Below, one piece after another: positions 8,743-19,027 of a stretch of DNA of 64,000 nucleotides; position 1 is the first letter of the stretch; every line of letters starts with the position of its first letter. Source of the stretch: Pseudacidovorax intermedius (GTDB taxonomy: Bacteria; Pseudomonadota; Gammaproteobacteria; Burkholderiales; Burkholderiaceae_C); assembly GCF_003350475.1 (NCBI RefSeq), contig NZ_QQAV01000005.1:186001-250000 (forward strand). Direction: 5' to 3'. The notes below the pieces were generated by a model. The model did not search any database. It was given only the letters and a program-made list of their open reading frames with translations, and was not told the DNA's origin. Made by a program: the position numbers and the translations under genes.

Positions 8743-8743
8743 G

Positions 8744-10099
8744 TCAGGCCGCGGGCGCGGCAAGCCGACGCAGCGCGACCTCGAACTGCGCGCCGCCCGC
8801 AGCGAGGTTCTGCGCCCGCAACACCCCGCCGTGCTGCTCCACGATCCCGTAGCTGATGGACAGGCCGAGCCCCGTGCCCTTGCCCACGGGCTTGGTCGTG
8901 AAGAAGGGCTCGAAGATGTGGGACAGATGGGCCGTGGAGATGCCGGGGCCGTTGTCGGCCACGCGCAGATGCACGTGCTCGTCGGAGCTCACGATCTCGA
9001 TGCGCACCTCGGGCGCCTGGCCCGGCAACTCGGACGTGGCATCGAGCGCGTTCTGCAGCAGGTTCATGACCACCTGCTGAAGCTGCCCCGCATTGCCGTG
9101 CACCCAGCAGGGCGCCTGCGGCTGCCAGTGCAGTGTCAGGCTGCTCGGCGCGCCTTTGGTGACCCAGAGCACGGCGCGGTCCACCACCTCGTTCAGGTCG
9201 ATGTCCTGCCGGGTTTCGGGGTCGATGGCCGAGAAGCGCTTCAGGCCGTTGACGATGTCGGCGGTGCGTTGCGCGCCCTCCAGCGTGCCTTCGAGCAGCG
9301 AGGGCAGGTCGTCCAGGATATGGTCGACGCGCAGCCGGGTCCGCATGGCGCGGAGCTCGTCGGCGTCGCGGCCTTCGTGCGCGGCCTGCAGGTAGTCGCG
9401 CAGCCGTTCGCTGTAGCGGCCCAGGGCGTGTACGTTGCCCAGCACAAAGCTGATCGGGTTGTTCAGCTCGTGCGCCACGCCCGCCACCAGGCGCCCCAGC
9501 GACGCCATCTTTTCGGAATGCAGCAGCTGCTGCTGCGTGCGCTTGAGCGCCTCGTGGGCGGTGCGCAGTTCCTCGTAGGCGCGGCGGATCTCGGCCGTGG
9601 CGCGGGCCACGAGCACGGTGCCCACACGGCGCTGCGAGGCGGCGAAGCGCGGCGTGCAGTTGGCATCCACCGGTACGGCCTCGCCGCCGGCACCCCGCAG
9701 GTTCAGTTCGATCGATTCGCCGCGCCGCGTCGGGCTGCGGTTGGCCATCACCGAACGGGCGGCGGCCACGCTGCCGTCGTCGGCCAGCAGGTCGTAGAGC
9801 GAGGTACCGCGCAACTGCTGATCGGTGCGACCCACCAGCTCGCACAGCGCGGCATTGGTCTCTTCGATCAGCCCCTGCGCATCGCAGACGACCAGCACGT
9901 CCGACATCGCCGACAGCACGCTGAAGATGAACTGCTGCGACTGCTCCAGCTCGGCGTTCTTCTTCTCCAGCTCGATCTCGTCGGTGACCAGCTGGGAATA
10001 GACCTCGTCCATCTTCTGGATCACGTCGACCCAGGCAGCGTCGTCCATGCCCTGCGGCGGCAGGGGCGGCGGGGCATCCATGCGGCGGCGTGGGGCCAT
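8744..10099 (-). CDS. hoxJ: HoxJ/HupT histidine kinase of the H2-sensing system
   Basis: The 451-residue protein has no transmembrane segment. A coiled region (about 35-55) leads to a PAS domain (about 57-170). HisKA follows with phospho-acceptor His210 (GRLVAGVAHELNNPISF), then the ATPase domain with N-box (MNLLQNALDAT), G1 (VADNGPGI) and an intact G2 (GKGTGLGLSISYG). In the Cupriavidus and Rhodobacter systems this kinase binds the sensor hydrogenase through its input domain and controls HoxA/HupR in response to H2. It is the last gene of the array and its ATG overlaps the hoxC stop by 1 base. The conserved glycines of the nucleotide site are present, so the signalling path looks functional. 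Confidence 0.92.
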   Translation of the reverse strand: MAPRRRMDAPPPLPPQGMDDAAWVDVIQKMDEVYSQLVTDEIELEKKNAELEQSQQFIFSVLSAMSDVLVVCDAQGLIEETNAALCELVGRTDQQLRGTSLYDLLADDGSVAAARSVMANRSPTRRGESIELNLRGAGGEAVPVDANCTPRFAASQRRVGTVLVARATAEIRRAYEELRTAHEALKRTQQQLLHSEKMASLGRLVAGVAHELNNPISFVLGNVHALGRYSERLRDYLQAAHEGRDADELRAMRTRLRVDHILDDLPSLLEGTLEGAQRTADIVNGLKRFSAIDPETRQDIDLNEVVDRAVLWVTKGAPSSLTLHWQPQAPCWVHGNAGQLQQVVMNLLQNALDATSELPGQAPEVRIEIVSSDEHVHLRVADNGPGISTAHLSHIFEPFFTTKPVGKGTGLGLSISYGIVEQHGGVLRAQNLAAGGAQFEVALRRLAAPAA

Positions 10100-11559
10100 C
10101 AGTGCACCGTGCAGACCATGCAGGGGTCAAAGGAGCGCACGATGTGCTGCACGGCCACCGGCGTGTCCTCGCCGTCCTGCACCGGCGCACCGACCAGGGC
10201 CTGCTCCAGGGCGCCCGGTGTGCCGGCGGCGTCGCGCGGCGAGAAGTTCCAGCTGGTGGGCGCCACGATCTGGTAGTTGGCGATGCGGCCGTCGCGCACC
10301 GACACCCAGTGGCCCAGCGCGCCCCGGGCCGCCTCGTTCAGGCCCATGCCCTCGCCCTCCGCCGGCAGCCGCGTCGGCACGCAGTACGGCTGGCCGGGCT
10401 GCAGCGCCTGCAGCCAGCGCTCGATCTGCGGCACCACGCGCGCCAGCTCCAGCACGCGGGCCAGCACGCGCGTGAACACGGTGCCGCCGTGGCGACCCAC
10501 GGCGTCGTGCACCAGGGCATGGCCCGCGGCCAGCTGGCGGGCGATGGCCCCGGTCTCCACCACCTGGCCGGCCAGGCGCGGCGCCTTGTTCCAGGTATAG
10601 GCACCGGGCTTGTCGGCGTCGGGCTCGGTCATGCCGTCGCTCGGATGGCGGGGGCCGCCGGTCGCCAGCAGCCAGGCGTGCGTGGCGTCCTCGGTGATGG
10701 CGGCGGTGTCCAGCGGCTGCAGGGCAGCGTGCGACGCATCCCACAGTCCCGCCGCGAAGCTGTGCCCGCCCTCGGGCTGGGGGTACGCGCCATAGCTCAG
10801 GTAGCGCCCCGGGCCGGGACCGAGGCCAGCGAGCGTCGGGTCGCGCATCGCGCTGAGGAAGAGGCGGAAGTCGCCGCGCGCGGGCTGCCCGGCATGCCAG
10901 GCCCACAAGGCCGGCTCGTCCGGCAGCGCATCGAAGGACTCCAGCGCCGTGCCGCCGAAGAGTTCGCGTTCCAGGAAGTTTCGGAACTCGCGCACCCGCG
11001 CCAGCAGCCGCGTGCGTTCGGCGGGCTCGATGGCGCGCGAGGAGCCCCCCGGCTCCAGGCTCTGCGTGTGCGGCCATTTGCCGGCCAGCGTGCCCAGCAG
11101 CTCGAACCAGCGCTGGCGCGCCGCGATGGCCTTGCGCACCTGCTCGCCGTGCCCGGCCGTAAAGCGCTCCATCGCATTGGCATGCCAGGGCCGGCCTGCG
11201 TAGGCGGCGCGCGCAAAGTCGGGCATGAAGAACAGGTAGAAGTGCGTCAGGTGGTCGGCCAGGTTCTCGATGGCGAGGATGGTGTTGGTCACGTGGCGGC
11301 CGTTGGGCGGCATCGCGACGCCCGCCAGGTCGGCCAGCGCATGGGCTGCGGCGACCGACTGCGAGACCGAGCAGATGCCGCAGATGCGCGGCACATAGAC
11401 CAGGGCGTCATGCGGCGCCTTGCCCTGCAGGATCTGCTCGAAGCCGCGGTACATCGGCGCATTGACGCGGGCCGAGCGCACCCGGCCATCGGCGACGTCC
11501 AGCGTCACTTCCAGGTCGCCTTCGACACGGTTGAAGGGGCCGACGAGCAGGCGCTTCAT
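10099..11559 (-). CDS. hoxC: HoxC/HupV, regulatory [NiFe] hydrogenase large subunit
   Basis: The 486-residue protein carries both Ni-binding pairs, RICGIC (Cys60, Cys63) near the N-terminus and DPCMVC (Cys480, Cys483) at the C-terminus. It ends at DPCMVCTVH, exactly where catalytic subunits are cleaved, so there is no tail for a maturation protease. This is the hallmark of group 2b H2 sensors. The subunit forms a cytoplasmic complex with HoxB and signals to HoxJ. The start at 11559 overlaps the hoxB stop (ATGA). The overall length and motifs match HupV/HoxC. Confidence 0.95.
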   Translation of the reverse strand: MKRLLVGPFNRVEGDLEVTLDVADGRVRSARVNAPMYRGFEQILQGKAPHDALVYVPRICGICSVSQSVAAAHALADLAGVAMPPNGRHVTNTILAIENLADHLTHFYLFFMPDFARAAYAGRPWHANAMERFTAGHGEQVRKAIAARQRWFELLGTLAGKWPHTQSLEPGGSSRAIEPAERTRLLARVREFRNFLERELFGGTALESFDALPDEPALWAWHAGQPARGDFRLFLSAMRDPTLAGLGPGPGRYLSYGAYPQPEGGHSFAAGLWDASHAALQPLDTAAITEDATHAWLLATGGPRHPSDGMTEPDADKPGAYTWNKAPRLAGQVVETGAIARQLAAGHALVHDAVGRHGGTVFTRVLARVLELARVVPQIERWLQALQPGQPYCVPTRLPAEGEGMGLNEAARGALGHWVSVRDGRIANYQIVAPTSWNFSPRDAAGTPGALEQALVGAPVQDGEDTPVAVQHIVRSFDPCMVCTVH

Positions 11560-12584
11560 TTCAGCCTTGTCTTGCGGATGGCCGGCGTGACGACGCGGTG
11601 GTCGGCCGTGGCATTGAGCTTGACCCGCTGCGGCGTGGCCGACTTGGACAGCGAGGCCAGCGCCACGAACCAGGCCTTGGGCATGTCGGTGGGCAGGCCG
11701 ATGGGAATGCCGGCGATCTTCGGCGTCTCGTGGAAGCGATGCCCCGGCTCCTGGAAGCCGGGCTCGGTGCAGGCGATGCAGGCATAGCCGCCGCGCGTGC
11801 AGGAACCCTCCCCGTTCCACAGCCGCGTGTTGCAGTCCGCATGCACCTGCGTGCCCTTGCAGCCCATGTGCTCCATCATGCAGCCCAGATCCGAGGGCTT
11901 CTCTGCACTGGCCTTGAACTCGTAGAACTCGTTGCGGGTGCAGCCATGGTGGACCAACTGGTCCGCATACAGCCGCGGCCGGCCCAGCGCGTCCAGCGCA
12001 TCGGCCGTCAACTCGCCCGCGGCCATGGCCATCAGAGTGTCGATCACCCAGCCGGGGTGGGTCGGGCAGCCGGCTACATTGACCACGGGCAGCCCGCCGC
12101 GGGACCGGAAGTCGGCGCCCAGCAGGCCGCCGGGGCGGTCGTCTTCGTACTGGAGGCCGCAGGCATCGGTCGGATTGGCGCCGCCCGCCGTGATGCCGCC
12201 CCAGGCCGCGCAGCTGCCCATGGCCGCGACCACACCGGCCTGCCCGGCCAGGCGCTGCACCCAGTGGATCATCGGCAGGCCCGTGCCCGCCAGCACATGG
12301 AAGCGCCCCGTGCCGTTGGGGCCGCGCAGCAACGCGCCCTCCACGCACAGCGCATCGAGCCGCACGCGCCCGTCCAGCACGTCGTTCAGGATCGCCACCA
12401 CGTCGGCGCCGGTCTCCAGCGAAAGCGAGGGATGCCACAGCAACCGGATCCCGGCGTCGCGCAGCAGCCCGTGGAAGTCCGTGGTGTCGGCGCACAGCAG
12501 CGACATGCTGCAGCCGCCGCAGCCGCCCGACTGCAGCCAAAGCACGTTGAAGGGGTCGGTTCGCGTCACGTCGGTCTCCTTCAA
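11556..12584 (-). CDS. hoxB: HoxB/HupU, regulatory [NiFe] hydrogenase small subunit
   Basis: The 342-residue protein binds Fe-S clusters, starting with LQSGGCGGCSMSLL (Cys22, Cys25), then MGSCAAWGG, VAGCPTHP and a Cys-rich C-terminal region (HHGCTRNEFYEF, CKGTQVHADCN, YACIACTEPGF). It has no Tat signal peptide and no C-terminal membrane helix, unlike HupS, which marks it as the soluble H2-sensor subunit. It transfers electrons within the HoxBC sensor complex. Overlaps by 4 bases at both ends tie it to hoxA upstream and hoxC downstream. Confidence 0.95.
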   Translation of the reverse strand: MKETDVTRTDPFNVLWLQSGGCGGCSMSLLCADTTDFHGLLRDAGIRLLWHPSLSLETGADVVAILNDVLDGRVRLDALCVEGALLRGPNGTGRFHVLAGTGLPMIHWVQRLAGQAGVVAAMGSCAAWGGITAGGANPTDACGLQYEDDRPGGLLGADFRSRGGLPVVNVAGCPTHPGWVIDTLMAMAAGELTADALDALGRPRLYADQLVHHGCTRNEFYEFKASAEKPSDLGCMMEHMGCKGTQVHADCNTRLWNGEGSCTRGGYACIACTEPGFQEPGHRFHETPKIAGIPIGLPTDMPKAWFVALASLSKSATPQRVKLNATADHRVVTPAIRKTRLK

Positions 12585-14035
12585 TCCTCGAGGCCGAAGC
12601 GCTTCATCTTGCCGCGCAGGCCCACGCGCGACAGGCCGAGCTCCAGGGCCGCCCGGGTCTTGTTCCAGTGGTGGCGCAGCAGCGTCTCGCGCAGCAGCAT
12701 GGCCTCCACGGCATCCAGCCGCTCGGCCAGGGTGCCGCTGGACGGCAGGGCCTGCGCGTGGGCCTGGGTCTGGACACTGCGCCCGGCCTGGCCCCGCAGC
12801 ACGCGCGACGAGAAGGCGGCGGCGCCCATCTCCTCGCCTTCGCTCAGGGCGACGGCGCGCGAGATCTCGTTGCGCAGCTCACGGATGTTGCCCGGCCACG
12901 GATAGGCCAGAAGCGCCGCCATGGCGTCGTCGCCCAGCCGGACCGCGCCGCGGCCGAGCGCAGGCGCGATCTCGGCCAGCAGGCGCCGGGCGATGGGCCC
13001 GATGTCGCCGCTGCGCTCGCGCAACGGAGGCACGGTGAAGGTGACGCAGGCGATGCGGTAGTAGAGGTCTTCGCGGAACAGGCCGTCGCGCACGCGCTGC
13101 TCCAGGTCGCGGTGGGTTGCGGCGATCACCCGCACGTCCACCGGCACCACGCGCGTCGCACCCACCGGGCGCACCTCGCCTTCCTGCAGCACGCGCAGCA
13201 GGCGCAGCTGGAAGGCCGGCGAGGTCTCGCCGATTTCGTCCAGGAAGATCGTGCCGCCATGGGCGCGCTGGAACAGGCCCACGTGGTCTTCGAAGGCGCC
13301 CGTGAAGGCGCCCCGCTTGTGGCCGAAGAGTTCCGATTCGAGCAGCGTGTCCGTCAGGGCCGCGCAGTTCTCGACCACGAAGGCGCCCGCGGCGCGCGGA
13401 CTGGCGTAGTGCATGGCGCGGGCCAGCAGCTCCTTGCCGGTGCCCGATTCGCCCTGCACCAGCACGCTCAGGTCCACGCGGGCAATCCGTTCGGCCAGCG
13501 CGCAGACGGCATCCATGGGGCTGCCCGCCAGGCGCTCGATGCGGTCGAAGTCGAAGGTGGCGCGGGCGCGGTCGAGCTTGCGTTCGGCCCGCTGGCGCAG
13601 CACCGGCGTGCTGGTGCGCAGCTCCAGGTCGAGCCGGTTCATGTCGCGCTGAAGCGTGCGCGCCTCGGCCGCGTTGCGAACCGTGCCCAGCAGGTGCTGG
13701 GGGATCCAGGGCTTGAGGATGTACTGGTAGATGCCGGCGTCGTTGATGCCGGCAATGATGTCCTCGGAATCGGTATAGCCCGAGATGACGATGCGCACCG
13801 TGTCGGGCCAGCGCTCGCGCACCTCCTTCAGGAAGGCCACGCCGGTGAGGCCGGGCATGCGCTGGTCGCACAGGATGACGCTCACCTCCTGCCGCTCCAG
13901 GTGGACGCGCGCCTGTTCGGCCCCGCTGGCGGTGAGCACCACGAAGTCTTCGTCCAGCGTGCGGCGCAGGGCGTCCTGCGAGCGCACCTCGTCATCGACG
14001 ACCAGCACGACGGGCAATGGCTGCGCGGGGCTCAT
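12581..14035 (-). CDS. hoxA: HoxA/HupR, NtrC-family sigma-54 activator of hydrogenase genes
   Basis: The 484-residue protein has a receiver domain (phospho-acceptor Asp57 in ILCDQRMPG), a linker helix, an AAA+ domain with Walker A GESGTGKE (195-202) and the sigma-54 contact loop GAFTGA (242-247), and a Fis-type HTH at the C-terminus (RAALELGLSRVGLRGKMKRFG). In known relatives the unphosphorylated form activates hydrogenase promoters and HoxJ phosphorylation silences it, unlike most NtrC proteins. The likely target here is the sigma-54 promoter before hupS. The gene lies 139 bases after hypE and overlaps hoxB by 4 bases. Confidence 0.94.
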   Translation of the reverse strand: MSPAQPLPVVLVVDDEVRSQDALRRTLDEDFVVLTASGAEQARVHLERQEVSVILCDQRMPGLTGVAFLKEVRERWPDTVRIVISGYTDSEDIIAGINDAGIYQYILKPWIPQHLLGTVRNAAEARTLQRDMNRLDLELRTSTPVLRQRAERKLDRARATFDFDRIERLAGSPMDAVCALAERIARVDLSVLVQGESGTGKELLARAMHYASPRAAGAFVVENCAALTDTLLESELFGHKRGAFTGAFEDHVGLFQRAHGGTIFLDEIGETSPAFQLRLLRVLQEGEVRPVGATRVVPVDVRVIAATHRDLEQRVRDGLFREDLYYRIACVTFTVPPLRERSGDIGPIARRLLAEIAPALGRGAVRLGDDAMAALLAYPWPGNIRELRNEISRAVALSEGEEMGAAAFSSRVLRGQAGRSVQTQAHAQALPSSGTLAERLDAVEAMLLRETLLRHHWNKTRAALELGLSRVGLRGKMKRFGLED

Positions 14036-14174
14036 ACGCGATGGCGGGAGTCGAGACCGAAGAAGTGGTGGTGCATGCGGGGCGTGGATCCTGGCGATGG
14101 GGGGGGTGCGCCTTGTGCCTGGCGGCGCGCCGGATTGTGCGACAGGGCCCGGGTGCGCGCCCGTCGCGGCGGGG

Positions 14175-15229
14175 TCAGCAGATGCGCGGCAGCTGCTCGC
14201 CGCTGAGCCAGTCGACGACGCGGCGGCCGCCGAAGCGGGTGGCCATCTGCACGAAGCGGTGCGGGTCTTCCGTGACGCTGCCGATGCGCGCCGCCGCGGT
14301 GCCGTGCGGATGCGCGCGCATGGCCGCGAGCACCGCCTCGGCCGCCTCGGGTGCGCAGACGGCCACCAGCTTGCCCTCGTTGGCCACGTAGAGCGGGTCC
14401 AGCCCCAGCAGCTCGCAGGCGGCGTCCACCTGCGGCTTGACCGGGATGGCGGCCTCCTCCAGCAGCATGCCCACCCCGGACTGGCGGGCGATCTCGTTCA
14501 GCGTCGTCGCCAGGCCGCCGCGCGTGGGGTCGCGCAGCGCTCGCACGCCGCCCGGCGCCGCGGCCAGCATGTCGGCCACCAGACCATGCAGCGCGGCGGA
14601 GTCGGACTCGATGGTCGTCTCGAACTCCAGCGACTCGCGCTGGGACATCACGGCCACGCCATGGTCGCCGATGGTGCCGGACAGCAGGACCACGTCGCCC
14701 GGCCGGGCGTTCGAGCCGGACACGTCCACGCCTGCCGGCACCACGCCGATGCCGGTCGTGCTGATGAACACGCCGTCGCCCTTGCCCTGCTCCACCACCT
14801 TGGTGTCGCCGGTGATGACGGGCACGCCCGCCTCCCGGGCGGCGGCGGCCATGGCGTCGACCACGCGCTTGAGCTCGGCCAGGGCAAAGCCCTCTTCGAG
14901 GATGAAGCTGGCCGAGAGGTACAGCGGCCGGGCGCCGCACATGGCCACGTCGTTGATCGTGCCGTGCACGGCCAGCGAGCCCAGGTCGCCACCGGGAAAG
15001 AAGAGCGGCGAGACCACATGGGCGTCGGTGGCCATCACCATGCGGGCGCCCACCGGGATGGCGAAGGCCGCGCCGTCGTTGCCCTGGGCCAGCCATTCGT
15101 TGGCCAGCGCCGCCTGGAACAGCTCCTCGATGAGCTGGGCCGACGCCCGTCCGCCTGCGCCGTGGCTCATGTCCACCCGGCCATGGCGGATGTCCAGCGG
15201 GCGGATGTAGCCCTTCTTGGTCGGGGCGC

Positions 15230-15233
<4 letters not shown>
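14175..15233 (-). CDS. hypE: HypE, carbamoyl dehydratase of cyanide-ligand synthesis
   Basis: The 352-residue protein starts at GTG 15233, overlapping the hypD stop as GTGA, and begins VSAPTKKGYIRPLDIRHGRVDMSHGAGG in its first 28 residues. It belongs to the PurM/ThiL-like ATPase family and ends with the required C-terminal PRIC, whose terminal Cys accepts the carbamoyl group from HypF and becomes the thiocyanate. It then hands CN to HypCD for the Fe(CN)2CO centre. The Asp/Gly-rich nucleotide segments (GDTKVVEQGKGD, RDPTRGGLATTLNE) are intact. No hypX gene follows; the next gene is hoxA. Confidence 0.95.
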
Positions 15234-16378
<1,145 letters not shown>

Positions 16379-16379
16379 G

Positions 16380-16607
16380 TCACTGGGCCTCCTGCGCGGC
16401 GAGTTCGCCGAACATGCGCAGCGTGCGCTCGGCCTCCTCCGGGTCGATCCGGCCGATGGCGTGGCCGACATGGACGATCACGTAGTCGCCCACCACCACC
16501 TCGGGCACGAGGGCGATGGAGATCTGCTTGCGGATGCCGCCGAGCTCGACGAGGGCCTGTGCGCCCGGGCGGATCTCGATCAGACGGGTGGGAATGGCTA
16601 GGCACAT
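16380..16607 (-). CDS. hypC: HypC, hydrogenase maturation chaperone
   Basis: This is a 75-residue OB-fold chaperone of the HypC/HybG/HupF family. It starts MCLAIPTRLIEI; Cys2 is the conserved residue that binds the iron centre together with HypD and later the large-subunit precursor. Its acidic C-terminal helix (IDPEEAERTLRMFGELAA) is typical. The start overlaps the end of hypF by 10 bases. The second family member in the locus is HupF at 22280-22606. Confidence 0.94.
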   Translation of the reverse strand: MCLAIPTRLIEIRPGAQALVELGGIRKQISIALVPEVVVGDYVIVHVGHAIGRIDPEEAERTLRMFGELAAQEAQ

Positions 16608-17719
16608 GGGGCGGCCTCGGTCAGGGTTGCCAGTTGGCGGGCGGCGACCCAGGCCTGGCCCAGGGATAGGCCGGCGTCGCCGCAGTTCGTGGATCGCGGC
16701 GCCAGCACACGCAGGCCGTGCGACGCGAGCCGCCCGGTCACGTGCGTTGCCAGCACCGCGTTGAAGAAGCAGCCGCCGCCGAGGCAGACGGTGCGCACGC
16801 CGGTCTCGCGCGCCGCGGCCGCCGCCCAGTCGGCGAGGGCATGGGCCAGCGACAGGTGGAACCAGGCCGCCGCCTCGGGCGCCGCAGGGCCGTCGAGCGG
16901 GTGGGCAAGCAGGTGGCCGAGCAGCGGTCGCAGGTCCAGGTGCTGCAGGGCCTGGGGATCGACGAGGTCTTCTCGGGGCCGCACCTCGGCCTGCGCCATG
17001 TGCTGCGCCGCGAGCTTTTCCAGCGCCATGGCCGCCTCGGCCTCGTGCGCCTGCCTGACGCTCAGGCCGAGCGCACCCGCGGCGGCGTCGAACCAGCGGC
17101 CGGCACTGCTGGTGACGGGACAGTTCAGCCCCGCGGCCAGCATGCGCTGCACGGCCTTGGCGGCCGGCGCGCCGACGACGGGCGCGAAGCGCGCCTCGAT
17201 CTCGCCGCCGCGCCCCAGGGCCTGCAGGGCCGAGGCCGCCATGCGCCAGGGTTCGCGCGCAGCCACATCGCCGCCGGGCAGCTGCAGCGGCCACAGCCGC
17301 CCGATGCGGCGCCATTCACGCGGCGCCACCCACAGCAGCTCGCCGCCCCAGGCCGTGCCGTCGGTGCCCAGGCCGACGCCGTCGAGGGCCAGGCCAAGGA
17401 CGGGTTCCTCCAGGCCATGGTCGGCCATGACGACACCGATGTGGGCATGGTGATGCTGCACGGGCACGGCAGGCACGCCCCAGGCGGCGGCCAGCTCGAC
17501 GGCCAGGCGGGTGCTGAAGAAGTCGGGGTGCAGGTCGTGCGCGACGCCGGCCAGGGGCCGGCGCGATTCGGCTGCCAGGCGCCGCACCGAGGCGTCCAGC
17601 GCGCGGCAGGCCTCGGGGTCGCCGAGGTCGCCGTGCACGGGCGACCACCGGGCGCCGGCGCCGTCGAGCAGGCAGGCCGCGTTCTTCAGCCAGGCGCCCA
17701 AGGCGAGCACGGCCGGCAT
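16598..17719 (-). CDS. hypF: HypF, short form lacking acylphosphatase, zinc-finger and YrdC domains
   Basis: The product has 373 residues, half the length of canonical HypF (about 750). What is present is the C-terminal Kae1/ASKHA carbamoyltransferase part: AHDLHPDFFSTR, the metal-site motif VPVQHHHAHIGVV, LALDGVGLGTDGTAWGGELL, LGGGCFFNAVL and STNCGDAGLSLGQAW. The frame of the reading upstream continues open but overlaps hypB in another frame, so the ATG at 17719 (TGATG overlap with hypB) is the real start. The Cupriavidus hypF1 product is a comparable short form reported to work. Without YrdC and acylphosphatase domains, carbamoyl-adenylate must come from another HypF or another protein. Confidence 0.9.
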   Translation of the reverse strand: MPAVLALGAWLKNAACLLDGAGARWSPVHGDLGDPEACRALDASVRRLAAESRRPLAGVAHDLHPDFFSTRLAVELAAAWGVPAVPVQHHHAHIGVVMADHGLEEPVLGLALDGVGLGTDGTAWGGELLWVAPREWRRIGRLWPLQLPGGDVAAREPWRMAASALQALGRGGEIEARFAPVVGAPAAKAVQRMLAAGLNCPVTSSAGRWFDAAAGALGLSVRQAHEAEAAMALEKLAAQHMAQAEVRPREDLVDPQALQHLDLRPLLGHLLAHPLDGPAAPEAAAWFHLSLAHALADWAAAAARETGVRTVCLGGGCFFNAVLATHVTGRLASHGLRVLAPRSTNCGDAGLSLGQAWVAARQLATLTEAAPCA

Positions 17720-18672
17720 CAGCTTTCCAGCGCGGCGCGGGCCTGGGCCAGCTCGGCCTCGAGTGCGGCGACACGGGCGCGCAGCGCATGCGGGCTGGCG
17801 TCCCGGGGCGCCGTCCATTCGAGCAGCCAGTCGAGCCAGGCATCCATGCCCTGCCCCGTCGTGGCCGACAGCTGCAGCACCTGCAGCGTCGGGTTGACGC
17901 GCCGGGCCATGTCGATGCAGCGCTGCACGTCGAAGCGCAGGTGCGGCAGCAGGTCCACCTTGTTGAGCACCATCAGCTCGGCGGCGGCGAACATGTCGGG
18001 GTACTTCAGCGGCTTGTCCTCGCCCTCGGTGACCGACAGAACGACCACTTTGGCGGCCTCGCCCAGGTCCCACAGCGCCGGGCAGACGAGGTTGCCGACG
18101 TTCTCGATGAAGAGCAGGCTGCCGGCCGCCTCGCCATGGCCGTGGTGGTGGTGATCGTGGCTGTGCAGCTGGCCGAAGGCCTCGGCCACCATCGGTGCAT
18201 CGAGGTGGCAGCCCTTGCCGGTGTTGACCTGCACGGCCGGTGCGCCGGTGGCGCGGATGCGGTCGGCGTCGAAGCTGGTCTGCTGGTCGCCTTCGATGAC
18301 GGCCACGTCCACGTGCGGTGTGCGGCTCTTGAGCGCCTCGATGGTGGCGCACAGCAGGGTGGTCTTGCCCGAACCGGGGCTGGACAGCAGATTGAGTGCC
18401 GTCACGCCATGGGCCTGGAAGTGGCCGCGGTTCTGCCGGGCGATGCGGCGGTTCTCGCCGAGGATGTCGGCCTCCAGCTTGACCGTGCGGGCCTGGCTCA
18501 TGCCCGGCACCGACACGCGCGCCGCGCCGGCACCGAAATGCAGGTCGCCATGCTTCGGGTCCACGTGGACATGGTCGTGATCGTGGCCGTGATCATGGCC
18601 TTCTTCGTGCCCATGGCCGTGGGCCTGGGTCGCTCCGTCGCCGCCGTCGGCGCATCCGCACACCACACACAT
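17719..18672 (-). CDS. hypB: HypB, nickel-binding GTPase with two histidine-rich segments
   Basis: The 317-residue protein starts [10 protein letters not shown] (the high-affinity nickel CxxCGC motif) and has a His-rich stretch at about 18-46 for nickel storage. The G-domain has P-loop SSPGSGKT (97-104), VIEGDQQTS, the metal-site CH pair in TGKGCHLDA (Cys155, His156), [11 protein letters not shown] (Cys197) and NKVD. A second His cluster ([11 protein letters not shown], about 170-180) interrupts the G-domain just before [10 protein letters not shown], where most HypB proteins have a short loop. The protein loads nickel into the large subunit with HypA. The C-terminal coiled extension ([16 protein letters not shown]) is also extra. 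Confidence 0.95.
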   Translation of the reverse strand: MCVVCGCADGGDGATQAHGHGHEEGHDHGHDHDHVHVDPKHGDLHFGAGAARVSVPGMSQARTVKLEADILGENRRIARQNRGHFQAHGVTALNLLSSPGSGKTTLLCATIEALKSRTPHVDVAVIEGDQQTSFDADRIRATGAPAVQVNTGKGCHLDAPMVAEAFGQLHSHDHHHHGHGEAAGSLLFIENVGNLVCPALWDLGEAAKVVVLSVTEGEDKPLKYPDMFAAAELMVLNKVDLLPHLRFDVQRCIDMARRVNPTLQVLQLSATTGQGMDAWLDWLLEWTAPRDASPHALRARVAALEAELAQARAALES

Positions 18673-18682
18673 CGTCGTCTCC

Positions 18683-19027
18683 TCAATCGTCTACCAACAG
18701 GTCCAGCACCCGCAGCTCGGTCCCGTCCGTGGGCTGGAGCTGATGGCTGCCGCAGTGCGGGCAAGGGTCGCCGCGCCGGGCCAGCGGCACGGTCGCGGCG
18801 CAGGGCAGGCACCAGGCCTGGCCATCGGTTTCTTCGATGGCGATCTCGGCGCCCTGCAGAACGGTGCCGGGGGCGATGGCCTCCAGCGCAAAGCGCAGGG
18901 CCCGCACCTCGACGCCGGCCAGCCGCCCGGCTTCCAACCGCAGCACGGTCACGCGCCCGAAGGCCTCGCGCTGCGCGGCGTCTTCCACGAGCTTCAGGAT
19001 GCCTCCGGCAAGGCTGGCTTCATGCAT
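18683..19027 (-). CDS. hypA: HypA, nickel metallochaperone
   Basis: This 114-residue protein starts [10 protein letters not shown]; the amino group and His2 bind nickel. The zinc site consists of CLPC and CPHC in the second half. It docks on the hydrogenase large subunit and receives nickel from HypB. The start overlaps the end of hupK by 8 bases, and hypB follows after 10 bases. Confidence 0.95.
   Translation of the reverse strand: MHEASLAGGILKLVEDAAQREAFGRVTVLRLEAGRLAGVEVRALRFALEAIAPGTVLQGAEIAIEETDGQAWCLPCAATVPLARRGDPCPHCGSHQLQPTDGTELRVLDLLVDD

Noticed and set aside
16608-18352. N-terminal extension that would lengthen hypF to about 584 residues
   Set aside because: The extra part overlaps hypB in another frame and has no acylphosphatase, zinc-finger or YrdC motif, so the short start at 17719 was kept.
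18540-18630. Short repetitive tract that might be a tandem DNA repeat
   Set aside because: It is the coding sequence of the His-rich N-terminus of HypB (alternating CAT/CAC and GAC/GGC codons), not an independent repeat.
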